Below the pieces are notes generated by a model. It did no database searches. It saw only the letters and a list, made by a program, of their open reading frames with translations, and was not told the DNA's origin. Positions 36,530-45,355 of a stretch of 64,000 nucleotides of DNA are shown here, one piece after another (within the stretch, counting starts at the first letter, position 1; each line of letters begins with the position of its first letter). Where the stretch lies: positions 1 to 64,000 of the forward strand of contig JAIBCA010000088.1 in the NCBI GenBank assembly GCA_019694345.1. The letters are read 5' to 3'. Origin of the DNA: Pyrinomonadaceae bacterium. GTDB lineage: Bacteria; Acidobacteriota; Blastocatellia; Pyrinomonadales; Pyrinomonadaceae. The translations under genes and the position numbers were made by a program.

Positions 36530-39500
36530 ATGCCGAACGAGACCAAATACAAGCCGTTTTCAGCCAAGGATTTCGTCCATCTTCATTTGCATTCAGATTA
36601 TAGCCTGTTGCAAAGCACAATCCAACTCAAGCCGTTGGCGAAACGGCTCGAAGAACTGGACCTCAAGGCGTGTGCGATTACCGATTACGGCAATATGTAC
36701 GGTACAGTCTCGTTTTACAACACGATGTCGTACGGCGGCATAAAGCCGATCATTGGATACGAGGCCTACCTTGCTCCTGGCAGCAGGACCGAGCGCAGTT
36801 CGGCATTGAAGGCGGGCGAGAAGCCTTTCTATCGGCTGGTGCTTCTGGCAAAAGACCTAGACGGCTATAGAAATCTCGCCGTATTGGCTTCAAAGGCTTT
36901 CACTGAGGGCTTTTTGCACCGGCCCCGGATCGACCTTGAATTGCTTGCCGAGTATTCCAAGGGACTTATCGGATTGTCCTCAGGGCCGGAAGAGATCGTC
37001 GGCCATTTTCTCAATACGGGCAATGCTCAACGAGCACTTGAAGTTGCGAAGGCACTTGAGGATATTTTTGGTAAAGGACTCTTTTATTTAGAGATACAGG
37101 ATCATTTCGAGCCATCGGCGGTCGCCGCTACCCGTAAGGTCATTGAGTTTGCGAATGAAGCAGATCTTCCGTTGGTGGCAACCAACGACGTTCACTATCT
37201 TAACCGCGACGATGCGAGGGCTCAGCAAGCTCTGATCGCCTTGGCTGACGGACGTACCCTCAGCGAAAGCGCACGAACGACGCCCGAGACGTCCCTGCGT
37301 TACCTGCGTTCCGCCGAAGAGATGTGGGACATTTTTGGCGGCGAATTACCCGAAGCACTCACAAATACGGTTAAGATCGCCGAGATGGTCGATTTCGAGA
37401 TGCCGCAGGGCGACAAACACCGTCAATTGCCGAAATATCCGATACCACCGGAATTCTCTTCGATGAACGAAGATGATTATTTCGTCAAGGTGCTAAATGA
37501 CGGGTTTGAGGAGAGAAAGCGGACCGAATGGGAGCCGTTGATGGCCGCAGGGAGGCTCAAGCACAGCATCGAAGAGTACCGCGAGCGTCTCGAGATCGAG
37601 ATCTCGACGATCAAACGAATGGGATTTCCCGGATATTTCTTGATCGTGTGGGATTTTATTCGATACGCCCGTGAAAAGGACATTCCGGTCGGGCCGGGAC
37701 GCGGTTCGGCGGCAGGCTCGCTAGCGGCTTACTGTATGCGGATCACTGATGTGGATCCGCTTCAACACGAACTTCTTTTCGAGCGTTTTCTCAATCCCGA
37801 GCGAGTTTCGATGCCGGATATCGACATCGATTTCTGTATTAGAGGGCGCGGTGACGTGATAGATCACGTGACCGAGCTTTATGGACGCGAGTCGGTATGC
37901 CAGATCATTACGTTCGGAACGATGGCATCAAGGGCGGCGATAAAAGACGTTGGCCGAGTGTTGAATATGCCCTACGGCGATGTCGAACGAATCGCCAAGA
38001 TGATCCCGCCGCCGGTTCGCGGCCGAAATGTCAGCATTTCACAGGCGATCAGCGAAGTTCCGGAACTCGCGGCGGCGATGAAGTCCGACCCAAAGGTCAA
38101 TGACCTTGTCGAACTCGCCTTGCGTATCGAGGGCTGTGCCCGTCACACTTCGGTCCATGCTGCCGGCGTTGTCATCAGTCCGCGTCCCTTGCACGAATTG
38201 GTTCCGGTTTCGATCTCCAAAGACGAACTTACCAGTCAGTACCCGATGAACGACCTCGAAAAGGTCGGTATGCTGAAAATGGACTTCCTTGGCCTGACGA
38301 CGTTGACTGTGATAGCCGATTGTCTCGCGTCCATCAAGGAAAAACTCGGTGAGACCATCGACTGGACTAGCATCCCGAACAACGAAGAAAAGACGATGCA
38401 GCTTTTCGGTGAAGGCCGGACAGAGGCGATCTTTCAGTTTGAATCGTCGGGAATGGCGGATATGTGCCGGCGTCTCAAGCCCAAAGAACTTGAGGACCTC
38501 TCAGCCCTGAACGCGCTTTATCGGCCGGGGCCGCTCGACGGCGGCATGATCGATGATTTTATCGATCGCCACAAAGGACTCAAGCCGGTCGAATACATCG
38601 TCCCGGAAATGGAGGATATCCTTGGCAACACTTTCGGGGTGCTTGTCTATCAGGAACAGATCATGCAGCTGGCACAGAAGCTTGCCGGGTATAGTCTGGG
38701 CGACGCCGACCTGATGCGCCGGGCGATGGGTAAGAAAAAGGTCGAGGAAATGCTGCCTCATGAGAAGAAATTCATCAACGGGGCCGTTGAACGCGGGATT
38801 AAGCCAAAAACTGCTAAAGAGATCTTTGATCTGATGGCAAAATTCGCGGATTACGGTTTCAACCGTAGTCATTCGATGGCATACGCAGTCCTGGCGTTTC
38901 AGACGGCCTATCTGAAGGCTCACTATCCTGCACATTTTTACGCATCGGTCCTTTCGCACGAAGCCCAGGACAGTGCAAAGGTCTATAAATATTCGACTGA
39001 ACTCCGTTCGCTCGGGCTCGAACTTCTGCCGCCGGACATCAATGAATCAGACGAAGGGTTCACTCCCGGCGACAGTGCCGTTCGCTACGGCCTAACGGCG
39101 ATCAAGGGTATGGGATCGGCCAGTGTGCAGGCGATCGTCGAGGCCAGAAAACAAGGTAAATTCACTTCGCTTTACGATTTCTGTTCGCGGCTGGGCTCAG
39201 GCGCGGTAAATCGCCGCGGGCTCGAAAGCCTGATAGCCGCGGGCGCGTTTGACTCGCTTATGCCGTTGGAAACGACGGTTGGCGAATGGCGAGCCAAATT
39301 GACGGCGGCGATCGACGGCGCACTGCAGCACGGACAACGAGCTGCGACCGATCGCGAACGCGGACAAAGCGGTCTTTTCGGCGGGGCGGGAGGAGAAGGA
39401 ACTTCGTCGGAGGCGGCACTTCCCTTCGCGACGCCGTGGACGCAGATGGAGATCTCGCAGCACGAGAAGGCCTCGATCGGGTTCTACCTTTCGGCACATC

Positions 39501-40069
39501 CGCTGGATAACTACTCGGGGATGCTGTCCGGGCTCAATCTGCGCAACTTTACTGACTTAGGCGAACTCAACTCCGGTGATATGGTTTTGGTTGCCGGTAT
39601 AATATCGGGCCTTCAGGTGCGACAGAGCAAGAAAGGCAACCGTTTTTGCATGTTTCGTCTTGAAGACCGATCGGGCGGGATCAAAACGATCGCGTGGGGT
39701 GAGGCTTTTAAGGCCTTTTCCGCCTTTTTGAAAGATGATGAAATGGTGATCGTCGGGGGCAAGATCGAGGCAGGCGAGGGCCAGGAACCGACGTTGATCG
39801 TAAATGAGGTCAGATCTCTCGACGATTCGGTGGCGGCTGCCGCACGATCGATCAATATTACGTTTCCGAGGGAGCAGATCGATCAGGCGTTTATTGAGGA
39901 TGTATTTTTGACGCTGGGCGGGCATCACGGCCGATGTGAGGTCTATCTAACGGTTCCGGCTGACGAAGCCGTTGTAAAGGTGCTCGCACCCACAACACGC
40001 GTCGCGGGAAGCCGCATTTTGCAGCGTGAACTTGAATCCAAAGGATGCCGGGTCGAATGGACACACTGA
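36530..40069 (+). CDS. dnaE: DNA polymerase III alpha subunit
   Basis: This replicative C-family polymerase has 1179 residues from ATG 36530. The N-terminal PHP domain starts FVHLHLHSDYSLLQ. The polymerase core carries GPGRGSAAGSLAAY and the catalytic aspartates in PDIDIDFCIRGR. LSALNALYRPGPL and FADYGFNRSHSMAYAVLAFQTAYLKAHYP follow. After a helix-hairpin-helix region (INRRG-like AVNRRGLESLIAAGAFD), an OB fold (VLVAGIISGLQVRQSKKGN) binds single-stranded DNA. No intein or split is seen. Divergent from miaB with a 3-bp gap; no ribosome-binding site is apparent, so the mRNA may be leaderless. Confidence 0.96.
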   Translation: MPNETKYKPFSAKDFVHLHLHSDYSLLQSTIQLKPLAKRLEELDLKACAITDYGNMYGTVSFYNTMSYGGIKPIIGYEAYLAPGSRTERSSALKAGEKPFYRLVLLAKDLDGYRNLAVLASKAFTEGFLHRPRIDLELLAEYSKGLIGLSSGPEEIVGHFLNTGNAQRALEVAKALEDIFGKGLFYLEIQDHFEPSAVAATRKVIEFANEADLPLVATNDVHYLNRDDARAQQALIALADGRTLSESARTTPETSLRYLRSAEEMWDIFGGELPEALTNTVKIAEMVDFEMPQGDKHRQLPKYPIPPEFSSMNEDDYFVKVLNDGFEERKRTEWEPLMAAGRLKHSIEEYRERLEIEISTIKRMGFPGYFLIVWDFIRYAREKDIPVGPGRGSAAGSLAAYCMRITDVDPLQHELLFERFLNPERVSMPDIDIDFCIRGRGDVIDHVTELYGRESVCQIITFGTMASRAAIKDVGRVLNMPYGDVERIAKMIPPPVRGRNVSISQAISEVPELAAAMKSDPKVNDLVELALRIEGCARHTSVHAAGVVISPRPLHELVPVSISKDELTSQYPMNDLEKVGMLKMDFLGLTTLTVIADCLASIKEKLGETIDWTSIPNNEEKTMQLFGEGRTEAIFQFESSGMADMCRRLKPKELEDLSALNALYRPGPLDGGMIDDFIDRHKGLKPVEYIVPEMEDILGNTFGVLVYQEQIMQLAQKLAGYSLGDADLMRRAMGKKKVEEMLPHEKKFINGAVERGIKPKTAKEIFDLMAKFADYGFNRSHSMAYAVLAFQTAYLKAHYPAHFYASVLSHEAQDSAKVYKYSTELRSLGLELLPPDINESDEGFTPGDSAVRYGLTAIKGMGSASVQAIVEARKQGKFTSLYDFCSRLGSGAVNRRGLESLIAAGAFDSLMPLETTVGEWRAKLTAAIDGALQHGQRAATDRERGQSGLFGGAGGEGTSSEAALPFATPWTQMEISQHEKASIGFYLSAHPLDNYSGMLSGLNLRNFTDLGELNSGDMVLVAGIISGLQVRQSKKGNRFCMFRLEDRSGGIKTIAWGEAFKAFSAFLKDDEMVIVGGKIEAGEGQEPTLIVNEVRSLDDSVAAAARSINITFPREQIDQAFIEDVFLTLGGHHGRCEVYLTVPADEAVVKVLAPTTRVAGSRILQRELESKGCRVEWTH

Positions 40070-40155
40070 TAGAGTGTGTTCCGAGATCGTTCAACGACAC
40101 TGCACGGTACGGCCTTGAAATGCCTAAAAGCACTGTTTGAGGTAATATATCTACT

Positions 40156-40980
40156 ATGACAACTGCTGCATTTGAGCGTGTTCAAACCGCGAGGCATCCG
40201 GATCGGCCTTACGCAATGGACCTCTTCGAAGAGATGTTCACGGATTTTGTTGAGGTCCACGGGGACCGTCGGTTTGCAGATGATCCGGCAATGGTCACCG
40301 GATTTGCCAAGATAGACGGTATCGACGTCGCCGTGATCGGCCAGCAGAAGGGGCGGGACATTAATGAACGCCGGCACCGCAATTTTGCGATGCCTAAACC
40401 GGAAGGCTATCGCAAAGCCCTTAGGGTCATGCGAATGGCGGAGAAGTTTGGACGGCCGATCGTCACGATCATAGATACGCCGGGAGCATATCCCGGCATC
40501 GACGCTGAAGAACGCGGTCAGGCCGAGGCGATCGCCTTCAATCTGCGTGAAATGGCGTCTATCAAGGTGCCGATCGTCGTCGTCGTGCTCGGTGAGGGCG
40601 GCAGCGGCGGGGCTCTCGCAATTGGGATCGGTGACCGCGTCTTGATGATGGAGAACGCCGTCTATTCCGTAATTACTCCTGAGGGGTGTGCGGCGATCCT
40701 ATGGAAGGACGCAAGTCGAGCGCCGGACGCGGCTGAGGGATTGAAGTTGACGGCCGATAATCTCAAACAGTTTAATATTATCGACGAGATAATACCTGAA
40801 CCTGTCTCATGGACGATCGGTGATGATAAGAATGACAAACGCGGTGACGCATTCAATCAGATCGCCGCATCCCTGAAGAGCCGGATCACGGCCTCGATAA
40901 AGGAACTTTCGAGAAAAGACGGAAAATCACTGGTCAGAGAAAGGTACGAAAAGTTTCGGAAAATGGGTGAATGGGTCTGA
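40156..40980 (+). CDS. accA: acetyl-CoA carboxylase carboxyltransferase subunit alpha (short form)
   Basis: The alpha carboxyltransferase subunit works with AccD to make malonyl-CoA. FVEVHGDRRFADDPAMVTGFA, GRDINERRHRNFAMPKPEGYRKALR, TIIDTPGAYPGIDAEERGQ and GEGGSGGALAIG are all canonical. At 274 residues it lacks most of the N-terminal helical region of the roughly 319-residue E. coli protein. No longer frame with homology exists upstream, so the short form is probably genuine. The accD gene is not in the window. It lies 86 bp after dnaE. Confidence 0.94.
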   Translation: MTTAAFERVQTARHPDRPYAMDLFEEMFTDFVEVHGDRRFADDPAMVTGFAKIDGIDVAVIGQQKGRDINERRHRNFAMPKPEGYRKALRVMRMAEKFGRPIVTIIDTPGAYPGIDAEERGQAEAIAFNLREMASIKVPIVVVVLGEGGSGGALAIGIGDRVLMMENAVYSVITPEGCAAILWKDASRAPDAAEGLKLTADNLKQFNIIDEIIPEPVSWTIGDDKNDKRGDAFNQIAASLKSRITASIKELSRKDGKSLVRERYEKFRKMGEWV

Positions 40981-41023
40981 GGATCGTGGGATCGCCCGCA
41001 AGCCAAATGGGGTTCAACAATAA

Positions 41024-41064
41024 GAGGGACCGGTAACGAATTTCGATTCGTCACCGGCCCCTTT
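41024..41064. terminator. strong bidirectional terminator with UUCG loop between accA and ssb
   Basis: CCGGTAACGAAT pairs with ATTCGTCACCGG (one mismatch) closing a TTCG tetraloop. The stem is extended by GGG/CCC past a one-base bulge and followed by TTT. It lies between convergent genes. Confidence 0.88.
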
Positions 41065-41100
41065 CTGTAATTCTGATACCCGGCAAATAATGATCAGCAA

Positions 41101-41574
41101 CTAGAAAGGAATGTCGTCGTCGGCAGCAGGCGTCGAAACGGGTGCTGACGAGCTGCCGGAGCTGCTCCCAGACGAGACGGAGCCGCCGGTATATCCCGAA
41201 TCGTGATCGTCATGGCCGCCGCTGTATTCGCCGCCGCCACTATCGCTTCGAGAGCCGATGAATTGCATGTCGGTCGCCTGAACGTCGAGGGTATATCGTC
41301 TATTGTTGTCACGATCGGTCCATTCTTCGATCTTCAGCCGGCCTTCGATATAGACCGGCGATCCTTTCGTTAGGTATTTGGCCGCGTTCTCGGCCTGCTG
41401 ACGCCAGAGCGTGATCTTGAACCATGTCGTAATATCCTGAAGCTCACCGGATTTGTCACGTCGCTTTTCGTTGGTCGCCATGGTGAAGCTGCAAACGGCA
41501 GCTCCCTGCGGCGTATATCGTAATTCGGGATCGCGGCCAAGGTTGCCGACGATGATTATCTTGTTGAATGACAT
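41101..41574 (-). CDS. ssb: single-stranded DNA-binding protein
   Basis: The 157-residue protein has an N-terminal OB fold (NKIIIVGNLGRDPELRYTPQG, then WFKITLWRQQAENAAKYLTKG and VYIEGRLKIEEWTDRDNN). A Gly/Ser-rich linker (about 112-148) and the acidic tip DDDIPF follow; the tip recruits replication and repair partners such as RecO. Length and architecture are standard. Confidence 0.97.
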   Translation of the reverse strand: MSFNKIIIVGNLGRDPELRYTPQGAAVCSFTMATNEKRRDKSGELQDITTWFKITLWRQQAENAAKYLTKGSPVYIEGRLKIEEWTDRDNNRRYTLDVQATDMQFIGSRSDSGGGEYSGGHDDHDSGYTGGSVSSGSSSGSSSAPVSTPAADDDIPF

Positions 41575-41711
41575 GGATGTATCCTCGCGTTTTGTGTAAT
41601 TTTGTCGAACTTATTGTTTAGAACAGTCATCAATATATCATGGCCGATGTGCTGTGATAAAATCCTCTTTTCTCTTCGGCAGGGTGTGCCGTTTAACAGG
41701 CACCGAGGTAA

Positions 41712-42839
41712 ATGATAAGCGGCATTTCAAAGTTCCTCACTTCAACGCATGGACACCTTGTCCATTGGTTGTCGTGCGCTGTTGTGATCGCGGCCCTTTC
41801 GTCCGCAGCCTTCGCCGAAAAGCCGGGAGAAGTTCAAATACAAAAATGTTGGAGTCATTCGAGCGGGCCCGACAGATCAGGCATTGCTGCGGCGGGCGAA
41901 ACGATCTACTCGATCCGCAATGGATCGATCATCGAGGCCATCGCGGTCGATTCGGGTAAATTGATCTGGTCGAACGACGTTGGCGGATCGGTGGCGTCAA
42001 ATCTTGTAACAGACGGGCCGAATCTATATTTTGTCCGTCGCACTGGTTTTGCGGGCGACAATACGACCCAGGCATTTCTTGTTTCGATCAGTGCAAATGC
42101 CGGGATAACGCGATGGAAAACCCCACTGCTTGCCGGCGAGGAATACAAATTGGCACTCACGCGAACAGGGATTCTCGCGATCAATGACAGCGGTGAGCTG
42201 TCGAGCTTTTCGATCGTCGACGGTGTCTCACGATCGAGCCGAAAATCGTCCCGGCCGGTGACCCTCGGGATCCTGAAACTGGGAGAAAGGTCAATAATAT
42301 CGACATTTGAGCGGGATATCATTTCGTTGGTAGGAAATGAAGAACCGCGGGTGATGTCACGGTCGGACTTTGCAGTGACCGCGCTGTTGCCGGAGGCGGA
42401 TGGCGGGGTATTTTACGGAAATGACCGCGGGATACTCGCTTTGCTGTCGGGAAAGGACACGAGACCCGTTTGGCAATTCAAGAGCGGCGGAGCCATTTCG
42501 GATATCATTGTCACTGACGGCCGCATAATCGCAGCGTCGAACGATAATTTTGTTTACGCTTTGGCTACTTCTAACGGGGCCCGCCTGTGGAAGCGTCGTG
42601 TGAAAGGCCGCGTTTCGGCCCTCAAAATGGTCGGCAAGGACCTCTTGCTGGTGCAACCGCTTGGCGACGACAATATTATCTTCTTAAGCACGAGAAACGG
42701 CAGCGTGTCGGGACAGATCCCGGCGACAGCAGGTGAGTTTGTACTGGATTCGACCGTGATCGACTCAAACCGACTGGTCGTCGCGACGGATACCGCACTT
42801 TACGGCTATTCGATCGGGGGCTGTCGGCCCGCAAAATGA
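41712..42839 (+). CDS. secreted PQQ-like (BamB-type) beta-propeller protein
   Basis: The 375-residue protein has a signal peptide (hydrophobic core LSCAVVIAALSSAAFA, cleavage before EKPGE). It then has repeated beta-propeller blades with the quinoprotein-like pattern 'G.LIWS.D.GG', 'ARLWKRRVKGRVSAL', 'VYALATSNG'. No PQQ-binding residues can be assigned, so enzyme activity is unlikely; a BamB-like scaffold role in the periplasm is possible but unproven. GAGGT lies just upstream of the start. It is convergent with the DUF465 gene. Confidence 0.8.
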   Translation: MISGISKFLTSTHGHLVHWLSCAVVIAALSSAAFAEKPGEVQIQKCWSHSSGPDRSGIAAAGETIYSIRNGSIIEAIAVDSGKLIWSNDVGGSVASNLVTDGPNLYFVRRTGFAGDNTTQAFLVSISANAGITRWKTPLLAGEEYKLALTRTGILAINDSGELSSFSIVDGVSRSSRKSSRPVTLGILKLGERSIISTFERDIISLVGNEEPRVMSRSDFAVTALLPEADGGVFYGNDRGILALLSGKDTRPVWQFKSGGAISDIIVTDGRIIAASNDNFVYALATSNGARLWKRRVKGRVSALKMVGKDLLLVQPLGDDNIIFLSTRNGSVSGQIPATAGEFVLDSTVIDSNRLVVATDTALYGYSIGGCRPAK

Positions 42840-42841
42840 AA

Positions 42842-42868
42842 TGGCCCGGGAATGCTTCATCCGGGCCA
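42842..42868 (-). terminator. terminator of the DUF465 gene
   Basis: TGGCCCGG (42842-42849) and CCGGGCCA (42861-42868) form a perfect eight-base stem. On the minus strand it is followed by TTTCATTTT. The plus-strand PQQ-like gene ends 3 bases before it, so it may also stop transcription from that side. Confidence 0.7.
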
Positions 42869-42896
42869 CATAAAAATCAATAGAGGAAACGCTTAT

Positions 42897-43127
42897 CTAG
42901 TGAGACGTAGCGTGCTCGTGCATCATTGCATAGATCTCATCCTTAATCTGTAATTTCTTTTTCTTGAGAGTGATCTCTTCCAACTGTTCGTCGTCGCTGG
43001 GGTACGTAAGGTGGGCTAGTTCAACCAATCGTTTTTCGTAATCTTCGTGCTGATGCACCAGTTCTCTAAATGTCGAATTGCTCTTGATCAATTCGTCTCT
43101 CACCGGATCAGCTATTGACATGTCCAT
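42897..43127 (-). CDS. YdcH-family DUF465 small coiled-coil protein
   Basis: The 76-residue protein matches DUF465/YdcH: a helical hairpin with FRELVHQHEDYEKRLVEL and the family's ITLKKKKLQIKDEIYAMM (usually 'l.LKk.KL.lKDei..ml'). It is soluble, and function is unknown. GAGGA lies about 12 bases before the ATG at 43127; a second in-frame ATG at 43121 has less favourable context. Confidence 0.87.
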   Translation of the reverse strand: MDMSIADPVRDELIKSNSTFRELVHQHEDYEKRLVELAHLTYPSDDEQLEEITLKKKKLQIKDEIYAMMHEHATSH

Positions 43128-43157
43128 GGCGTTTTTTCCTCACTTTTCAATGATATC

Positions 43158-43195
43158 CACCCGTTGGCGGAAATTTAATATTCTCGTAACGGGTG
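43158..43195. repeat. eight-base inverted repeat upstream of the DUF465 gene
   Basis: CACCCGTT (43158-43165) and AACGGGTG (43188-43195) are perfectly complementary across a 22-base AT-rich centre. It sits in the 138-bp gap between rimI and the DUF465 gene, about 30 bases upstream of the DUF465 start, where an operator could lie. Nothing else was found in this gap. Confidence 0.4.
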
Positions 43196-43265
43196 TAACT
43201 TCATATTAGCCGAAACCCGTTCGTATTATCAAGCGAAATGTTGGCAATACGGTGGACTTTTGAGG

Positions 43266-43733
43266 TCAAAGTGAGCGCCGCATCAGAATGCCGTCTTCGC
43301 GGGGTTCTTTGTAAAGGTCACGGCGGATCGAGATGCTCTCAAAACCGTTTCTCTCGTAAATTCGAATGGCTCGAAGATTAGAACATCTAACTTCAAGCCA
43401 GATCGCCCGGACGCCGGCGTCGAGGCATTTATCGATAAAAGAGTCTAGAAGTGTTTGTCCCAGTCCGCGTCCAAGCAGTGGTTCTGTGACCCCGATATTA
43501 TATATCTCTGCGTCGACTGACGAATCGTCGTCATTTGAGGCTACGATGCGTCCGACCACGAATCCAATGGTCTGATTTTCGTCATCAGCCAGCCTCAGCA
43601 TTATGGAATGCGGATTTCTGAGTTCTTCAAGATAACCGGCCGCAGACCAGTGGTTTAGATTTGTCTCGTCGGCAATACGTATGAGATCGGCAATGTGCGA
43701 AGATTCGATCGGGCGTATTCGAGGTTCGGCCAT
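43266..43733 (-). CDS. rimI: GNAT N-acetyltransferase, RimI-like
   Basis: The 155-residue acetyltransferase has the acetyl-CoA loop in PLLGRGLGQTLLDSFI (R-x-x-G-x-G) and the RimI-like C-terminal block IWLEVRCSNLRAIRIYERNGFESISIRRDLY. RimI acetylates the N-terminal alanine of ribosomal protein S18. Adjacency to tsaB (15 bp), common for rimI in bacteria, supports the call. It closes the long minus-strand transcription unit. Confidence 0.88.
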   Translation of the reverse strand: MAEPRIRPIESSHIADLIRIADETNLNHWSAAGYLEELRNPHSIMLRLADDENQTIGFVVGRIVASNDDDSSVDAEIYNIGVTEPLLGRGLGQTLLDSFIDKCLDAGVRAIWLEVRCSNLRAIRIYERNGFESISIRRDLYKEPREDGILMRRSL

Positions 43734-43748
43734 TGCTTCAAGTATCCG

Positions 43749-44405
43749 TTATTTTCGTTTGCCGACAAAAAGCGGTTCGGGCGTTTCACCAATGTTGTGA
43801 GTTATCGCTGCCTGGCCGAGATAATTCGAGATATCGATGTCGACTGTCTTGACGCGATCATTGCGTCCTTCAGAGAGAGCCTCGGAGATTGAAGGGTAAA
43901 GCAGCAAAGGAAGTTCGCCGCCGCCAAATTCGCTAAGTCCCGACAATTCAACCGGTTCTGGTTCGGAAAGAGTTATTATCCTTGCACCGGACATCCCAAA
44001 CCGTTGAGCACACACGGTATCGCGGCCTACGGGCAGCACGACCGCGAATTCGCGTCCGGAACCGTGCGTCAAAGCGATGGCCTCAAGTGCGGAGACCCGA
44101 CGAAGGCATTTGCGGGTGGCGGCGGCCAGCCCCATTGCCGTCGAGAGCCCGATCCTTATACCGGTAAAACTTCCCGGACCCGATGAAACGACGATCTCGT
44201 CGATGTCAGCGATCGACAGGTCATTTCTGCCCAAGATCTCATCGAGAGTAGGAAGCAGATCTTCGGCACGTGACTGAGCCGTTGCACCTACTGCACCGTC
44301 GATCCTGACACCAGCCGAAAACAACGATATGCTCCCTCCGCCTATGGCGGATTCGATCGCGAGAATGTTGTGACCTGTTTGTCGCATAAGTGTCTTTGCG
44401 GTCAC
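43749..44405 (-). CDS. tsaB: tRNA threonylcarbamoyladenosine biosynthesis protein TsaB
   Basis: The 218-residue ASKHA-fold protein, needed with TsaD and TsaE for t6A37, has ILAIESAIGGGSISLF, then VVSSGPGSFTGIRIGLSTAMGLAAAT, the family hallmark. GTG 44405 overlaps the upstream stop as GTGA; ATG 44387, six codons in, is an equally good start. It lacks TsaD's metal-binding His pair, as expected. It sits directly downstream of a nucleotidyltransferase of the peptide/polysaccharide region. Confidence 0.93.
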   Translation of the reverse strand: MTAKTLMRQTGHNILAIESAIGGGSISLFSAGVRIDGAVGATAQSRAEDLLPTLDEILGRNDLSIADIDEIVVSSGPGSFTGIRIGLSTAMGLAAATRKCLRRVSALEAIALTHGSGREFAVVLPVGRDTVCAQRFGMSGARIITLSEPEPVELSGLSEFGGGELPLLLYPSISEALSEGRNDRVKTVDIDISNYLGQAAITHNIGETPEPLFVGKRK

Positions 44406-45286
44406 CGTGCCGTTTTGACCAGACGTCCGATGGAATTTGCCGACCGCCTGAGGATATCGCCGATCTGATAGTGGATGCGAGTCGATGCGTCGAGACTGCC
44501 TTCCATGTCGATCGTTGCCTGGATCGGGTTAGGCGGCAACCGTTTCATTATCTGCTTGCAAAGGCCTATCGGATCGCGTTTGAACAGGTTTAGAGGCTGC
44601 AGACGAGTCGTGCTCCCCCATTCCCTTTCCAAACTGCGGATCAGCCACTTGGGCAGCGCCTTGGCCTCTTCGCTAAACGGGAGGCCGTCGATATCCAGGT
44701 CAAGGTACTTGTATGCCAGACCAACCGTATAGATTATCCATTTCCGGCGGACGGGTGAAACTGAATCAAGACATCTGCCCCAATCAAAGGCCGCAGATCT
44801 ATTTTTGACCGACCAGTAGATATCCCAGAGCCTGTGTCTGTGTGCTCCGCCGTCTGTAAGCCAGTGAACACAAACGATCCGCAGGTGGTCCTCTTCACGC
44901 AGAAAACGAATGTCAGTTCCCTCGATATTCACTGTTTGGGAGTTTGCCAGAAGGTCTGCCCAAGGGACCGTATCGAGATGCCGTAACTCCTTGTGAAGGT
45001 CTATCGGCTGAAAGCCGGTTGTGGCCAGCAGTTTGACCTCTTTTGCCCGCTCAAAGTCACCGGCAGAAACGGCGAGATCAATATCGGCGAATTTTCGCCA
45101 CTGATCGTCGGGATAAAGTCGTGCCGCTGCGATTCCCTTGATCACGATCGGGTCGATACCGTGTCTCTGAAACGTACTGACAACTGCGGCAGCCGTGGCC
45201 TGCTGAGAGAGTTTCTGGAGCACCCCCCAACGAAATGCGTCGTCCGCATGCTTTGAATCTGGTTCAAATGACCCGGTAAAAACCAT
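44402..45286 (-). CDS. nucleotidyltransferase-family protein (NTP_transf_5 type)
   Basis: The 294-residue protein has the fold's signature: IVIKGIAAARLYPDD with Lys50-Gly51, then FADIDLAV with the metal-binding Asp68 and Asp70, and a HWLTDGG block further on. Members occur near HprK-like kinases and PqqD-domain proteins, including in lasso-peptide clusters such as that of paeninodin, but the transferred group and acceptor are mostly unknown. Here it follows exactly such a pair. A strong terminator hairpin lies immediately upstream, with its T-run ending a few bases before the ATG, and no Shine-Dalgarno is visible. Confidence 0.85.
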   Translation of the reverse strand: MVFTGSFEPDSKHADDAFRWGVLQKLSQQATAAAVVSTFQRHGIDPIVIKGIAAARLYPDDQWRKFADIDLAVSAGDFERAKEVKLLATTGFQPIDLHKELRHLDTVPWADLLANSQTVNIEGTDIRFLREEDHLRIVCVHWLTDGGAHRHRLWDIYWSVKNRSAAFDWGRCLDSVSPVRRKWIIYTVGLAYKYLDLDIDGLPFSEEAKALPKWLIRSLEREWGSTTRLQPLNLFKRDPIGLCKQIMKRLPPNPIQATIDMEGSLDASTRIHYQIGDILRRSANSIGRLVKTAR

Positions 45287-45290
45287 AGAG

Positions 45291-45322
45291 AAAACGGGTA
45301 AAGGAGATCATTCCTTTACCCG
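45291..45322 (-). terminator. strong terminator/attenuator between the PqqD gene and the nucleotidyltransferase gene
   Basis: A perfect 11-base stem, CGGGTAAAGGA with TCCTTTACCCG, has a six-base loop. On the minus strand it is followed by TTTTCTC and then the ATG of the next gene. It would end most transcripts after the PqqD-Cys-tail gene and let some read through, raising that product relative to downstream genes. Confidence 0.85.
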
Positions 45323-45355
45323 CATGGAAAGTACCCCGTTTGAGGCCGTCAATTC

